This document shows, one piece after another, positions 53,396-61,656 of a stretch of 64,000 bases of DNA. The notes beneath the pieces were generated by a model. The model did no database searches. It was not told the origin of the DNA and worked only from the letters and a program-made list of their open reading frames with translations. The position numbers and the translations under genes are program-made. Each line of letters begins with the position of its first letter. The first letter of the stretch is position 1. Source of the DNA: Streptomyces dengpaensis (lineage in GTDB: Bacteria; Actinomycetota; Actinomycetes; Streptomycetales; Streptomycetaceae); contig NZ_CP026652.1 of the NCBI RefSeq assembly GCF_002946835.1, positions 7,626,001-7,690,000 on the forward strand, given 5' to 3'.

Positions 53396-53735
53396 GACGG
53401 TGCCCGGCTCACCGCCGTCGACCTGCTCAAGAGCCATCTGCTGTCCCACGTGGGCGCGAGCGAGGAATACGTCAATTCTCAATGGCAAGAAATGCTCAGG
53501 GAGTTGACCACCGACCGTGAAGACCCGGGGACACCGTCACGTTTCATCAAGGCATCCCCGCTGGCTCGCCACGCGCGGCTGGGCAACGCCGACGACCGAC
53601 GCGAGATCGATACGAACCTGAACATGTGGGTCGGCGGAGTGCCGTACGCATGGGGCTGGTCTCGGACCGTCCCGATCACTTCCTGCGGTTCGTGAAGGAC
53701 CTGCTGGAGGCGGCACGGCTCTTCAGGCCCTTCCT
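53396..53735 (+). pseudogene. Fragment resembling a DUF262/GmrSD-type protein
   Basis: After a stop at 53393 the frame reads DGARLTAVDLLKSHLLSHVG, then EEYVNSQWQEMLRELT, FIKASPLARHARLG and REIDTNLNMWVGG. The RLTAVDLLKSHLLS block resembles the DUF262 (GmrSD restriction/DndB-like) motif NRGVxLTxxDLLKxYLF. Near 53650 the frame breaks (PITSCGS, stop) while another frame gives DHFLRFVKDLLEAARLF. So only a middle piece of the gene survives, with a frameshift. The family call is tentative. Confidence 0.4.
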
Positions 53736-53740
53736 AGGAC

Positions 53741-53923
53741 GGCGGCATCGTGCTCAGCGCGACCGGTGGCACTCCGTACGGCAGGGTGCACGAAGCCGGT
53801 GCCTTCGGGCGCGGCACCAAGATCTGCCAGGGCATGAACGAGTGGCACGTCGAAGACGAGAATGGCGTAAGCGTCAGCCTTCGCGTCGTTCGGGATCGCG
53901 CAGTAGCGTTCGGCGTCATGTAG
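53741..53923 (+). pseudogene. Orphan C-terminal coding fragment, family unknown
   Basis: A 60-codon open stretch reads GTPYGRVHEAGAFGRGTKIC, then MNEWHVEDENGVSVSLRVVR and ends FGVM at a TAG. Most of its third positions are G or C and its residue mix is natural, which the other five frames do not match. A GTG at 53750 could start it, without a ribosome site. It follows directly on the DUF262-like fragment and may be the end of another lost gene. Confidence 0.3.
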
Positions 53924-54024
53924 CAACCTCCCTTTCATCGCCTCAGCAGGGTCCCCGGGAGGCATGAGCGGTTGCTTTGGCGAACAGAAATCGGGACGAT
54001 CCGAGCTGTAGGCCTGTGCTAAAC

Positions 54025-54189
54025 TTGACGTAAGTTGCAGTTGTGGTTCCCGAAACTTCAAGCGCCTTGGCGGCTGTATGTTGTCGGGCGCTTTTGTGTC
54101 TCCGGTGCTCATCCGGACGGGGTTCATTGTGGCAACGCAGGGGTTCGCACGGTGTGGGCCCCCGGGTAGTGCCCCGAAGGGGTTGTGGC
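54025..54189 (+). promoter_or_regulatory. Promoter and long leader of the cold-shock gene, with hairpin
   Basis: A TTGACG at 54025-54030 could serve as a -35 box; no clear -10 follows. The leader then contains an intrinsic-terminator-like hairpin: arms AAGCGCC (54060-54066) and GGCGCTT (54087-54093) with TTTTG just after. The coding region begins about 100 bases later. Cold-shock genes often have long structured leaders. Confidence 0.4.
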
Positions 54190-54393
54190 ATGGCTACTGG
54201 CACCGTCAAGTGGTTCAACGCGGAAAAGGGCTTCGGCTTCATCGAGCAGGACGGCGGAGGCCCGGACGTCTTCGCTCACTATTCCAACATCGCCGCCCAG
54301 GGCTTTCGTGAGCTCCAGGAAGGCCAGAAGGTGAACTTCGACGTCACCCAGGGCCCGAAGGGTCCGCAGGCGGAGAACATCACTCCCGCCTGA
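54190..54393 (+). CDS. Cold-shock protein (CspA family)
   Basis: A 67-residue single cold-shock domain: [20 protein letters not shown] with the RNP1 motif KGFGFI, then the RNP2-like VFAHYSNI and the closing [13 protein letters not shown]. These small OB-fold proteins bind single-stranded RNA and DNA and act as RNA chaperones. AGGGG precedes the ATG. The gene has a long leader, is followed by a hairpin terminator, and a DEAD-box helicase gene lies 175 bases downstream; together these form a cold-response pair. Confidence 0.95.
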   Translation: MATGTVKWFNAEKGFGFIEQDGGGPDVFAHYSNIAAQGFRELQEGQKVNFDVTQGPKGPQAENITPA

Positions 54394-54411
54394 CGTAGCG
54401 TATGAGGGTTA

Positions 54412-54442
54412 CTGGGGTCCTCACCTCCGGGTAGGGCCCCAG
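54412..54442 (+). terminator. Terminator hairpin after the cold-shock gene
   Basis: Arms CTGGGGTCCT (54412-54421) and AGGGCCCCAG (54433-54442) pair at 9 of 10 positions around an 11-base loop, followed by an AT-rich stretch (TTATTTTGTATT). It separates the csp transcript from the helicase gene. Confidence 0.65.
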
Positions 54443-54567
54443 CTTAGTCGTTATTTTGTATTCCGATGGAATTCTCTAGGTCTTGACATTCGGCTCGTTC
54501 TTGCAATTCATCCGGCTTGCTTCTGGCGGGAATTCCTCGATGCGCGCCCTATCGAGGAAGGTTCTCC

Positions 54568-56055
54568 ATGAGCCGTTCAGCTCGCGCGAACGACCGTTTT
54601 CGCCCACAGGGTGAGGCGCGCCCCGGCGACAGTTCAGGCGGCAGCGGACGCCGTCCCTCCACACCACAGGGGGAGTTCGCGCTGCCGGCCACCGTCACGC
54701 CGGCCCTCCCCGCGGTTGCGGCCTTCGGTGAACTGGACATGCCTGCTGAGCTGTTGAAGATGCTCGCCGGTCTCGGCCTGCACGAGCCGTTCCCGATCCA
54801 GGCCGCCACGTTGCCGAACTCCCTCGCAGGGCGCGACGTTCTGGGGCGCGGGCGCACCGGATCGGGCAAGACGCTCGCCTTCGGCTTGGCGCTCCTCGTG
54901 CGCACGGCCGGGCAGCGTGCCGAGTCACGGAGGCCGCTGGCCCTTGTCCTCGTCCCCACGCGCGAGCTGGCCCAACAGGTCACCGATGCGCTTGCCCCGT
55001 ACGCCCGGTTGCTGAAGTTGCGGCTGGCCACGGTGGTCGGTGGCATGTCCATCGGCAGGCAGGCCGGCGCATTGCGTGCCGGAGCCGAGGTGGTCGTCGC
55101 GACTCCCGGTCGCCTCATGGATCTCGTCGAGCGCAGGGACTGCCGCCTGGACCGGGTGAACATCACCGTCCTGGACGAGGCCGACCAGATGGCCGACATG
55201 GGCTTCATGCCGCAGGTCACCGAACTGCTGGACCAGGTACGCCCCGACGGCCAGCGCATGCTGTTCTCGGCCACGCTGGACCGCGACATCGACCTCCTGG
55301 TCCGTCGTTATCTCCACGATCCGGTGGTCCACTCGGTCGACCCGTCGGCGGGCGCGGTCGCCACGATGGAACATCACCTGCTGCAGGTGCACGGCGCCGA
55401 CAAGTACGCCACCGCCACCGAGATCGCCGCCCGCGACGGACGCGTGATCATGTTCTTGGACACCAAGCACGCTGTCGACCGATTCACCAAGCACCTGCTG
55501 AGCAGCGGGGTAAAGGCCGCGGCACTGCACGGGGGCAAGTCGCAGCCCCAACGCACGCGCACCCTGGCGCAGTTCAAGACCGGTCACGTCACGACGCTGG
55601 TGGCCACCAACGTCGCGGCCCGGGGCATCCACGTCGACGACCTCGACCTCGTCGTCAACGTCGACCCACCCAGTGACCACAAGGACTACCTGCACCGCGG
55701 CGGCCGTACCGCCCGGGCCGGCGCGTCCGGCAGTGTCGTGACGCTGGTCCTGCCCGAGCAGCGCCGGGACATGGCCCGCCTCATGTCCGACGCGGGCATC
55801 AGGGCGCAGATCACGCGGGTCCGCTCCGGCGAGGCCGAGCTGAGCCGCATCACGGGCGCCCAGGCTCCCTCGAACGTCCCGGTCAGCGGCAGCGAGCCGA
55901 TTGCGGAGCGCCCCAAGCGCGGTGGTGCCCCCTTCCGCGGTCTGGGCACCCGCCCGGGGCAGGCCGGTCGCGGCGGTGGCGAGTCCCGCCGGGCTGCTGA
56001 GGCTCGCCAGACCGCCGAGGCCCGCAAGGCCGCCCGGGTACGTCGTGGCGCGTAG
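54568..56055 (+). CDS. DEAD-box RNA helicase
   Basis: A 495-residue RNA helicase. After a basic leader come the Q motif FPIQAATLPNSLAG, motif I GRGRTGSGKT, PTRELAQQ, TPGRLMDL, motif II VLDEADQM and motif III FSATLD. Lobe 2 holds KHAVDRFTKHL, ATNVAARGIHVDDLDLV and motif VI HRGGRTARAG (canonical HRIGRTGRAG changed at two places, as often in actinobacteria). The tail is Arg/Gly-rich and would help RNA binding. The start MSRSARANDRF follows AGGAAGG. Its leader (54443-54567) is unusually AT-rich, with TTGACA at 54483 as a possible -35. Pairing with the csp gene suggests a role in cold adaptation or ribosome assembly. Confidence 0.9.
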   Translation: MSRSARANDRFRPQGEARPGDSSGGSGRRPSTPQGEFALPATVTPALPAVAAFGELDMPAELLKMLAGLGLHEPFPIQAATLPNSLAGRDVLGRGRTGSGKTLAFGLALLVRTAGQRAESRRPLALVLVPTRELAQQVTDALAPYARLLKLRLATVVGGMSIGRQAGALRAGAEVVVATPGRLMDLVERRDCRLDRVNITVLDEADQMADMGFMPQVTELLDQVRPDGQRMLFSATLDRDIDLLVRRYLHDPVVHSVDPSAGAVATMEHHLLQVHGADKYATATEIAARDGRVIMFLDTKHAVDRFTKHLLSSGVKAAALHGGKSQPQRTRTLAQFKTGHVTTLVATNVAARGIHVDDLDLVVNVDPPSDHKDYLHRGGRTARAGASGSVVTLVLPEQRRDMARLMSDAGIRAQITRVRSGEAELSRITGAQAPSNVPVSGSEPIAERPKRGGAPFRGLGTRPGQAGRGGGESRRAAEARQTAEARKAARVRRGA

Positions 56056-56275
56056 GCCGAGCGCGGACTGACCACCCCGTGCGGGCACTGCCAGTCCGAC
56101 GCCCGCAGGATGCCGAGGGATCGGCGCCGCGGCGGGCGTACTGATGCCGGCAGGACTCGGGCCGGCCTGGAGTCTGTGGCGGAATGGCACTGGGGGAGTG
56201 GTCCGGTTCACATGGCGCCGCAGGGTCGTCACCGACACGATGGTGCTCGTCACCGGCAGGCTGAAGGGATCATGA

Positions 56276-59200
56276 ATGTTCCGCAAGGTGCTGGTCGCCA
56301 ACCGTGGCGAGATCGCGATCCGCGCGTTCCGCGCAGGCTATGAACTGGGTGCGCGAACCGTCGCCGTCTTCCCGCACGAGGACCGCAATTCGCTGCACCG
56401 GCTGAAGGCGGACGAGGCTTACGAGATCGGTCAGCCGGGGCATCCGGTGCGGGCCTACCTCTCCGTCGAGGAGATCGTCCGTGCGGCGCGCAGGGCCGGC
56501 GCGGACGCGGTGTACCCGGGCTACGGGTTCCTGTCCGAGAACCCCGACCTGGCGCGCGCGTGCGAGCAGGCGGGCATCACGTTCGTGGGGCCGAGCGCGG
56601 AAACCCTCGAGCTGACCGGGAACAAGGCGCGCGCGGTGGCCGCCGCGCGCGCGGCCGGCGTACCGGTGCTCGGCTCCTCGGTGCCCTCCACCGACGTGGA
56701 CGAACTGGTCCGTGCCGCCGAGGACATCGGCTTTCCCGTGTTCGTCAAGGCGGTCGCCGGCGGCGGAGGGCGCGGCATGCGCCGCGTCGAGGACCCCGCC
56801 CTGCTGCGCGAGTCCATCGAAGCGGCGGCCCGCGAGGCCGCGTCCGCGTTCGGCGACCCGACCGTCTTCCTGGAGAAGGCCGTCATCGACCCGCGCCATA
56901 TCGAGGTGCAGATCCTCGCCGACGGACACGGCAATGTCATCCACCTCTTCGAACGTGACTGCTCGGTGCAGCGCCGCCACCAGAAGGTGATCGAGCTGGC
57001 GCCCGCGCCGAACCTGGACCCGGAGCTGCGCGACCGGATGTGCGCGGACGCGGTGCGGTTCGCCCGCGAGATCGGCTACCGCAACGCCGGCACCGTGGAG
57101 TTCCTGCTCGACCGCGACGGGAACCACGTCTTCATCGAGATGAACCCGCGCATCCAGGTCGAGCACACGGTGACCGAGGAGGTCACCGACGTCGACCTCG
57201 TGCAGGCGCAGCTGCGCATCGCCGCCGGGGAGACACTGGGCGATCTGAGCCTCGCGCAGGAGACCGTCACCGTGCGCGGCGCCGCACTGCAATGCCGGAT
57301 CACCACCGAGGACCCGGCCAACGGCTTCCGCCCGGACACCGGCAGGATCAGCGCCTACCGCTCTCCGGGCGGGTCGGGCATCCGGCTGGACGGCGGGACC
57401 ACCCACGCCGGTACGGAGATCAGCGCGCACTTCGACTCCATGCTCGTCAAACTCACCTGCCGGGGGCGGGACTTCACGGCCGCGATCGGCCGCGCCCGGC
57501 GTGCCGTGGCCGAGTTCCGCATCCGCGGTGTGGCCACGAACATCCCGTTCCTGCAAGCCGTCCTCGACGATCCGGACTTCCAGGCCGGACGGGTCACGAC
57601 GTCGTTCATCGAGGAGCGGCCGCACCTGCTCACCGCGCGGCACTCCGCCGACCGCGGCACGAAGCTGCTCACCTACCTCGCCGACGTGACGGTGAACAAG
57701 CCGCACGGCGAGCGGCCCGACCTGATCGAGCCGACCACCAAACTACCGCCCGTGCCCGCCGCCGAACCGCCCGCCGGTTCCCGGCAGCGGCTCGCCCACC
57801 TCGGCCCGGAGGGGTTCGCCCGATGGCTGCGCGAGGCACCGACCATCGGCGTCACCGACACCACATTCCGGGACGCCCACCAGTCGTTGCTCGCCACCCG
57901 GGTGCGCACCAAGGACATGCTCGCCGTCGCCCCCGTGGTGGCACGGACGCTGCCGCAACTGCTGTCCCTGGAGTGCTGGGGCGGTGCCACGTACGACGTC
58001 GCTCTGCGTTTCCTCGCGGAGGACCCCTGGGAGCGGCTCGCGGCACTCCGCGAAGCCGTGCCCAACATCTGTCTGCAGATGCTGCTGCGCGGCCGCAATA
58101 CAGTGGGCTACACGCCGTACCCGACCGAGGTGACCGACACCTTCGTGCAGGAGGCGGCGGCCACCGGCATCGACATCTTCCGCATCTTCGACGCCCTCAA
58201 CGACGTCGAGCAGTTGCGGCCCGCCATCGACGCCGTACGCGGGACCGGAACGGCCGTCGCCGAGGTCGCCCTCTGCTACACCTCCGACCTGTCCGACCCG
58301 TCCGAGCGGCTGTACACCCTGGACTACTACCTCCGGCTGGCCGAACGGATCGTGGCCGCCGGCGCCCACATCCTGGCCGTCAAGGACATGGCGGGGCTGC
58401 TGCGCGCCCCGGCCGCCGCGACCCTCGTATCGGCCCTGCGCCGTGAGTTCGACCTGCCGGTGCACGTCCACACCCACGACACCGCGGGAGGCCAGCTCGC
58501 CACGTACCTCGCCGCGATCCAGGCCGGCGCGGACGCGGTGGACGGCGCGGTGGCTTCCATGGCGGGCACCACCTCGCAGCCGTCGCTGTCGGCGATCGTG
58601 GCCGCGACCGACCACTCCGCACGGCCGACCGGGCTCGATCTGAAGGCGGTCGGAGACCTGGAACCGTACTGGGAGAGCGTCCGCAAGATCTACGCACCGT
58701 TCGAGGCGGGCCTGGCCTCGCCGACCGGACGCGTCTACCACCACGAGATCCCCGGCGGGCAGCTGTCCAATCTGCGCACCCAGGCGATCGCACTCGGCCT
58801 CGGCGACCGCTTCGAGGAGATCGAGGCGATGTACGCCGCCGCCGACCGGATCCTCGGGCATCTGGTGAAGGTCACCCCGTCGTCCAAGGTGGTCGGCGAC
58901 CTGGCCCTGCATCTGGTCGGCGCCGGGGTGACGCCGGAGGACTTCGAGGCGACGCCGGACAGGTTCGACATCCCCGACTCCGTCATCGGTTTCCTGCGGG
59001 GTGAGCTGGGCAATCCGCCCGGCGGGTGGCCGGAGCCGTTCCGCACCAAGGCGCTGGCGGGCCGCGCCGACCCCAAGCCCGTGCGGGAGCTGACCTCGGA
59101 CGACCATACGGGACTGGCGAAGGAACGGCGCGCGACGCTCAACCGCCTGCTGTTCCCCGGGCCGACGCGCGACTACGAAGCACACCGTCAGACCTATGGC

Positions 59201-59650
59201 GACACCAGCGTGCTGGACAGCAAGGACTTCTTCTACGGGCTGCGCCCCGCGAAGGAGTACGCCGTCGACCTCGAGCCCGGCGTACGGCTCCTGATCGAAC
59301 TGCAGGCCGTCGGCGAGGCCGACGAACGCGGCATGCGGACCGTGATGTCCACCCTGAACGGCCAGCTGCGGCCGATCCAGGTACGCGACACCGCGGCGGC
59401 CTCCGACGTCCCGCCGACCGAGAAGGCCGACCGGACCAACCCCGGCCACGTGGCCGCGCCGTTCGCCGGAGTGGTGACGCTCGCGGCGGCCGAGGGCGAC
59501 GAGGTGGCGGCGGGCGCCGTGGTGGCCACCATCGAGGCGATGAAGATGGAGGCCGCGATCACCGCCCCGAAGGCGGGGAAGGTGTCCCGGCTCGCCATCA
59601 ACAGGATCCAGCAGGTGGAGGGCGGCGATCTCCTGGTCGAGATCGCGTGA
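56276..59650 (+). CDS. pyc: Pyruvate carboxylase
   Basis: A 1124-residue biotin enzyme making oxaloacetate from pyruvate, bicarbonate and ATP. The biotin carboxylase part starts FRKVLVANRGEIAIRAFRA, with VAGGGGRGMR as the ATP-grasp loop and EMNPRIQVEHTVTEEVT. The carboxyltransferase part has DTTFRDAHQSLLATRVRT and HVHTHDTAGGQ (metal-binding His). The C-terminal biotin carrier domain has EAMKMEAA with the biotinyl Lys at residue 1090. All domains of the single-chain enzyme are present and length is normal. GAAGGGAT stands before the start. A 13-bp hairpin terminator follows 160 bases after the stop. Confidence 0.96.
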   Translation: MFRKVLVANRGEIAIRAFRAGYELGARTVAVFPHEDRNSLHRLKADEAYEIGQPGHPVRAYLSVEEIVRAARRAGADAVYPGYGFLSENPDLARACEQAGITFVGPSAETLELTGNKARAVAAARAAGVPVLGSSVPSTDVDELVRAAEDIGFPVFVKAVAGGGGRGMRRVEDPALLRESIEAAAREAASAFGDPTVFLEKAVIDPRHIEVQILADGHGNVIHLFERDCSVQRRHQKVIELAPAPNLDPELRDRMCADAVRFAREIGYRNAGTVEFLLDRDGNHVFIEMNPRIQVEHTVTEEVTDVDLVQAQLRIAAGETLGDLSLAQETVTVRGAALQCRITTEDPANGFRPDTGRISAYRSPGGSGIRLDGGTTHAGTEISAHFDSMLVKLTCRGRDFTAAIGRARRAVAEFRIRGVATNIPFLQAVLDDPDFQAGRVTTSFIEERPHLLTARHSADRGTKLLTYLADVTVNKPHGERPDLIEPTTKLPPVPAAEPPAGSRQRLAHLGPEGFARWLREAPTIGVTDTTFRDAHQSLLATRVRTKDMLAVAPVVARTLPQLLSLECWGGATYDVALRFLAEDPWERLAALREAVPNICLQMLLRGRNTVGYTPYPTEVTDTFVQEAAATGIDIFRIFDALNDVEQLRPAIDAVRGTGTAVAEVALCYTSDLSDPSERLYTLDYYLRLAERIVAAGAHILAVKDMAGLLRAPAAATLVSALRREFDLPVHVHTHDTAGGQLATYLAAIQAGADAVDGAVASMAGTTSQPSLSAIVAATDHSARPTGLDLKAVGDLEPYWESVRKIYAPFEAGLASPTGRVYHHEIPGGQLSNLRTQAIALGLGDRFEEIEAMYAAADRILGHLVKVTPSSKVVGDLALHLVGAGVTPEDFEATPDRFDIPDSVIGFLRGELGNPPGGWPEPFRTKALAGRADPKPVRELTSDDHTGLAKERRATLNRLLFPGPTRDYEAHRQTYGDTSVLDSKDFFYGLRPAKEYAVDLEPGVRLLIELQAVGEADERGMRTVMSTLNGQLRPIQVRDTAAASDVPPTEKADRTNPGHVAAPFAGVVTLAAAEGDEVAAGAVVATIEAMKMEAAITAPKAGKVSRLAINRIQQVEGGDLLVEIA

Positions 59651-59667
59651 GCCGTCGCTTGCGTCAC

Positions 59668-59691
59668 TCACCTTGTACATCACCTTGTACA
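59668..59691. repeat. Two 12-bp tandem repeats after pyc
   Basis: TCACCTTGTACA occurs twice in a row (59668-59679 and 59680-59691). It opens the 400-base intergenic region between pyc and fprA. That region also holds a TGGCGC run (59757-59777), a strong hairpin, a palindrome and an iron box, and no gene. Confidence 0.6.
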
Positions 59692-59809
59692 GTGCGCGGT
59701 CCGCAGGTGTGATGTCCGGGCCGCCTGGTCCGGTGTCCGGGCCTCGTGCTGTACTGGCGCTGGCGCTGGCGCTGGCGTGTGGCGTGAAGAGGGCTCGTCT
59801 GTCTTCGGG

Positions 59810-59841
59810 CCTCTGAAGAGGCCGTACAGCCTCTTCAGAGG
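59810..59841. terminator. Perfect 13-bp hairpin terminator after pyc
   Basis: Arms CCTCTGAAGAGGC (59810-59822) and GCCTCTTCAGAGG (59829-59841) pair perfectly around CGTACA. There is no T-run, but such long stems are typical Streptomyces terminators. Confidence 0.7.
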
Positions 59842-59943
59842 TGCTCGCCCGCAGTGGGCGGAGGCCGCGGAGCCGGAGACGCGGGTTCCCGGCGGGTCTC
59901 ACCCGTGCCGGCGGTACGGCCGGATCGAGGCGGCCGCTGACTC

Positions 59944-59958
59944 ATAAGGCGGCCTTAT
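59944..59958. promoter_or_regulatory. 15-bp palindrome upstream of fprA
   Basis: ATAAGGC (59944-59950) and GCCTTAT (59952-59958) are perfect inverted arms around one G. Flanking TGAC and GTCA extend the symmetry. It lies 30 bases before the iron box and could be a second operator or a terminator. Confidence 0.45.
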
Positions 59959-59987
59959 GGGGTCATAGATCCACCCCGACTACTAAC

Positions 59988-60006
59988 TTAGGTTTGCCTT
60001 AGTTTA
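59988..60006. promoter_or_regulatory. Iron box (IdeR/DmdR1-type) before fprA
   Basis: The 19 bases beginning TTAGGTTTGCCTTAG match the IdeR/DmdR consensus TWAGGTWAGSCTWACCTWA at 15 of 19 positions by my count. The site ends 45 bases before the fprA start, so iron-bound DmdR1 would be expected to block transcription when iron is plentiful. Confidence 0.65.
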
Positions 60007-60051
60007 GGCTTCCTGCGACTACTTCTGTTACCGCTCGAAGGGAACCTGAAC

Positions 60052-61416
60052 ATGCCTCGCCCCCTGCGGGTAGCCATTGTCGGAGCCGGCCCCGCCGGGA
60101 TCTACGCCGCCGACGCGTTGCTGAAATCCGCAGCGGCCGCCGAGCCGGGCGTTTCCATCGACCTCTTCGAGCGGATGCCGGCCCCCTTCGGCCTGATCCG
60201 CTACGGCGTCGCCCCCGACCACCCCCGCATCAAGGGCATCGTCACGGCGCTGCACCAGGTGCTCGACAAGCCGCAGATCCGCCTCTTCGGCAACGTCGAC
60301 TATCCCGGGGACATCAACCTGGACGACCTGCGCGCCTTCTACGACGCGGTGATCTTCTCCACGGGCGCGACGGCCGACCGGGCGCTCGACATACCCGGCA
60401 TCGACCTCGACGGCTCGTACGGCGCGGCGGACTTCGTCTCCTGGTACGACGGGCACCCGGACGTGCCGCGGACCTGGCCGCTCGAAGCGGAGAAGGTCGC
60501 CGTCCTCGGCGTCGGCAACGTTGCGCTCGACGTGGCGCGCATCCTCGCCAAGACCGCGGACGAACTGCTGTCGACCGAGATCCCGCCGAACGTCTACGAC
60601 GGACTCAAGGCCAACAAGGCCCTGGAGGTCCATGTCTTCGGCCGCCGTGGCCCGGCGCAGGCGAAGTTCAGCCCGATGGAGCTGCGGGAGCTGGACCACT
60701 CCCCGAACATCGAGGTCATCGTCGACCCCGAGGACATCGACTACGACGAGGGCTCGATCACGACCCGGCGCGGCAACAAGCAGGCCGACATGGTCGCCAA
60801 GACGCTGGAGAACTGGGCCATCCGCGACATCGGCGACAGGCCGCACAAGCTCTTCCTGCACTTCTTCGAGTCGCCGACCGAGATCATCGGCGAGGACGGC
60901 AAGGTCGTCGGCCTGCGCACCGAGCGCACCGCCCTCGACGGCACCGGCAACGTCAAGGGCACCGGCGAGTTCAAGGACTGGGACGTCACCGCGGTCTACC
61001 GCGCCGTGGGTTACCTCTCCGACGAACTGCCCAAGCTGCCCTGGGACGTCGCGTCGGGCACGGTCCCCGACCAGGGCGGCCGGGTGATCGAGGAGAACGG
61101 CGAACACCTGCGGTCGACGTACGTCACCGGCTGGATCCGGCGCGGCCCCGTGGGTCTGATCGGCCACACCAAGGGCGACGCCAACGAGACGGTCGCCAGC
61201 CTGCTGGACGACCACGCGAACGGCCGCCTGAACACGCCCACTTCGCCCGACCCGGAGGCCGTGGACGCGTTCCTCGGCGAGCGGAACGTCCGCTCCACCA
61301 CCTGGGAGTGCTGGTACCGGCTGGACGCCGCGGAGAAGGCACTCGGCGAACCGCAGGGCCGCGAGCGCGTGAAGATCGTCGAGCGCGAGGACATGCTCGA
61401 CGCGAGTGGCGCGTAA
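60052..61416 (+). CDS. fprA: Ferredoxin/adrenodoxin-type NADP+ reductase (FprA-like)
   Basis: A 454-residue FAD enzyme passing electrons between NADPH and ferredoxin. The FAD site is VAIVGAGPAGIYAADALL, followed by MPAPFGLIRYGVAPDHPRIKG, the signature of the adrenodoxin reductase family. The NADP site is VAVLGVGNVALDVARILA, and VFGRRGPAQAKFSP and late TGWIRRGPVGLIGHTKGDA complete the set. Full length. An iron box lies in its promoter, which fits roles in iron release or siderophore reduction. The stop codon is inside the first copy of an 8-bp repeat array, and a strong hairpin ends the transcript. Confidence 0.93.
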   Translation: MPRPLRVAIVGAGPAGIYAADALLKSAAAAEPGVSIDLFERMPAPFGLIRYGVAPDHPRIKGIVTALHQVLDKPQIRLFGNVDYPGDINLDDLRAFYDAVIFSTGATADRALDIPGIDLDGSYGAADFVSWYDGHPDVPRTWPLEAEKVAVLGVGNVALDVARILAKTADELLSTEIPPNVYDGLKANKALEVHVFGRRGPAQAKFSPMELRELDHSPNIEVIVDPEDIDYDEGSITTRRGNKQADMVAKTLENWAIRDIGDRPHKLFLHFFESPTEIIGEDGKVVGLRTERTALDGTGNVKGTGEFKDWDVTAVYRAVGYLSDELPKLPWDVASGTVPDQGGRVIEENGEHLRSTYVTGWIRRGPVGLIGHTKGDANETVASLLDDHANGRLNTPTSPDPEAVDAFLGERNVRSTTWECWYRLDAAEKALGEPQGRERVKIVEREDMLDASGA

Positions 61417-61464
61417 CCGCGTAACCGCGTAACCGCGTACCCGCGTACCCGCGTACCCGCGTAG
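61410..61464. repeat. 8-bp repeat array across the fprA stop codon
   Basis: Three copies of CGCGTAAC, three of CGCGTACC and a partial CGCGTAG lie head to tail. The first copy supplies the TAA stop of fprA (61414-61416). The unit is not a multiple of three. Confidence 0.9.
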
Positions 61465-61493
61465 ACCTGACCCTTCCTCGCGGCAGCAGGGAC

Positions 61494-61528
61494 GGATCAG
61501 TGACTGACGGCTTGTCCGTCACTGATCC
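61494..61528. terminator. Long hairpin terminator after fprA
   Basis: Arms GGATCAGTGAC (61494-61504) and GTCACTGATCC (61518-61528) pair perfectly; after one mismatch the inner GAC/GTC adds three more pairs. It follows the repeat array and precedes the aldo-keto reductase gene. Confidence 0.75.
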
Positions 61529-61656
61529 GCGACCAGCCCGGCGGTCACCGTAAAACCCACCTGACCTCGCCGCCGAACTCGCCTATCGTCAACGTGATTT
61601 CCGGCGGAAGCCCCGGCTTCCCGCCCGGGACGAGGGCGATGACGTGGAGGGTGATC

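Noticed and set aside
57743..59902. A 719-codon open frame opposite pyc
   Set aside because: Pure antisense shadow of pyruvate carboxylase; no recognisable domain and Arg/Gly/Val-rich composition.
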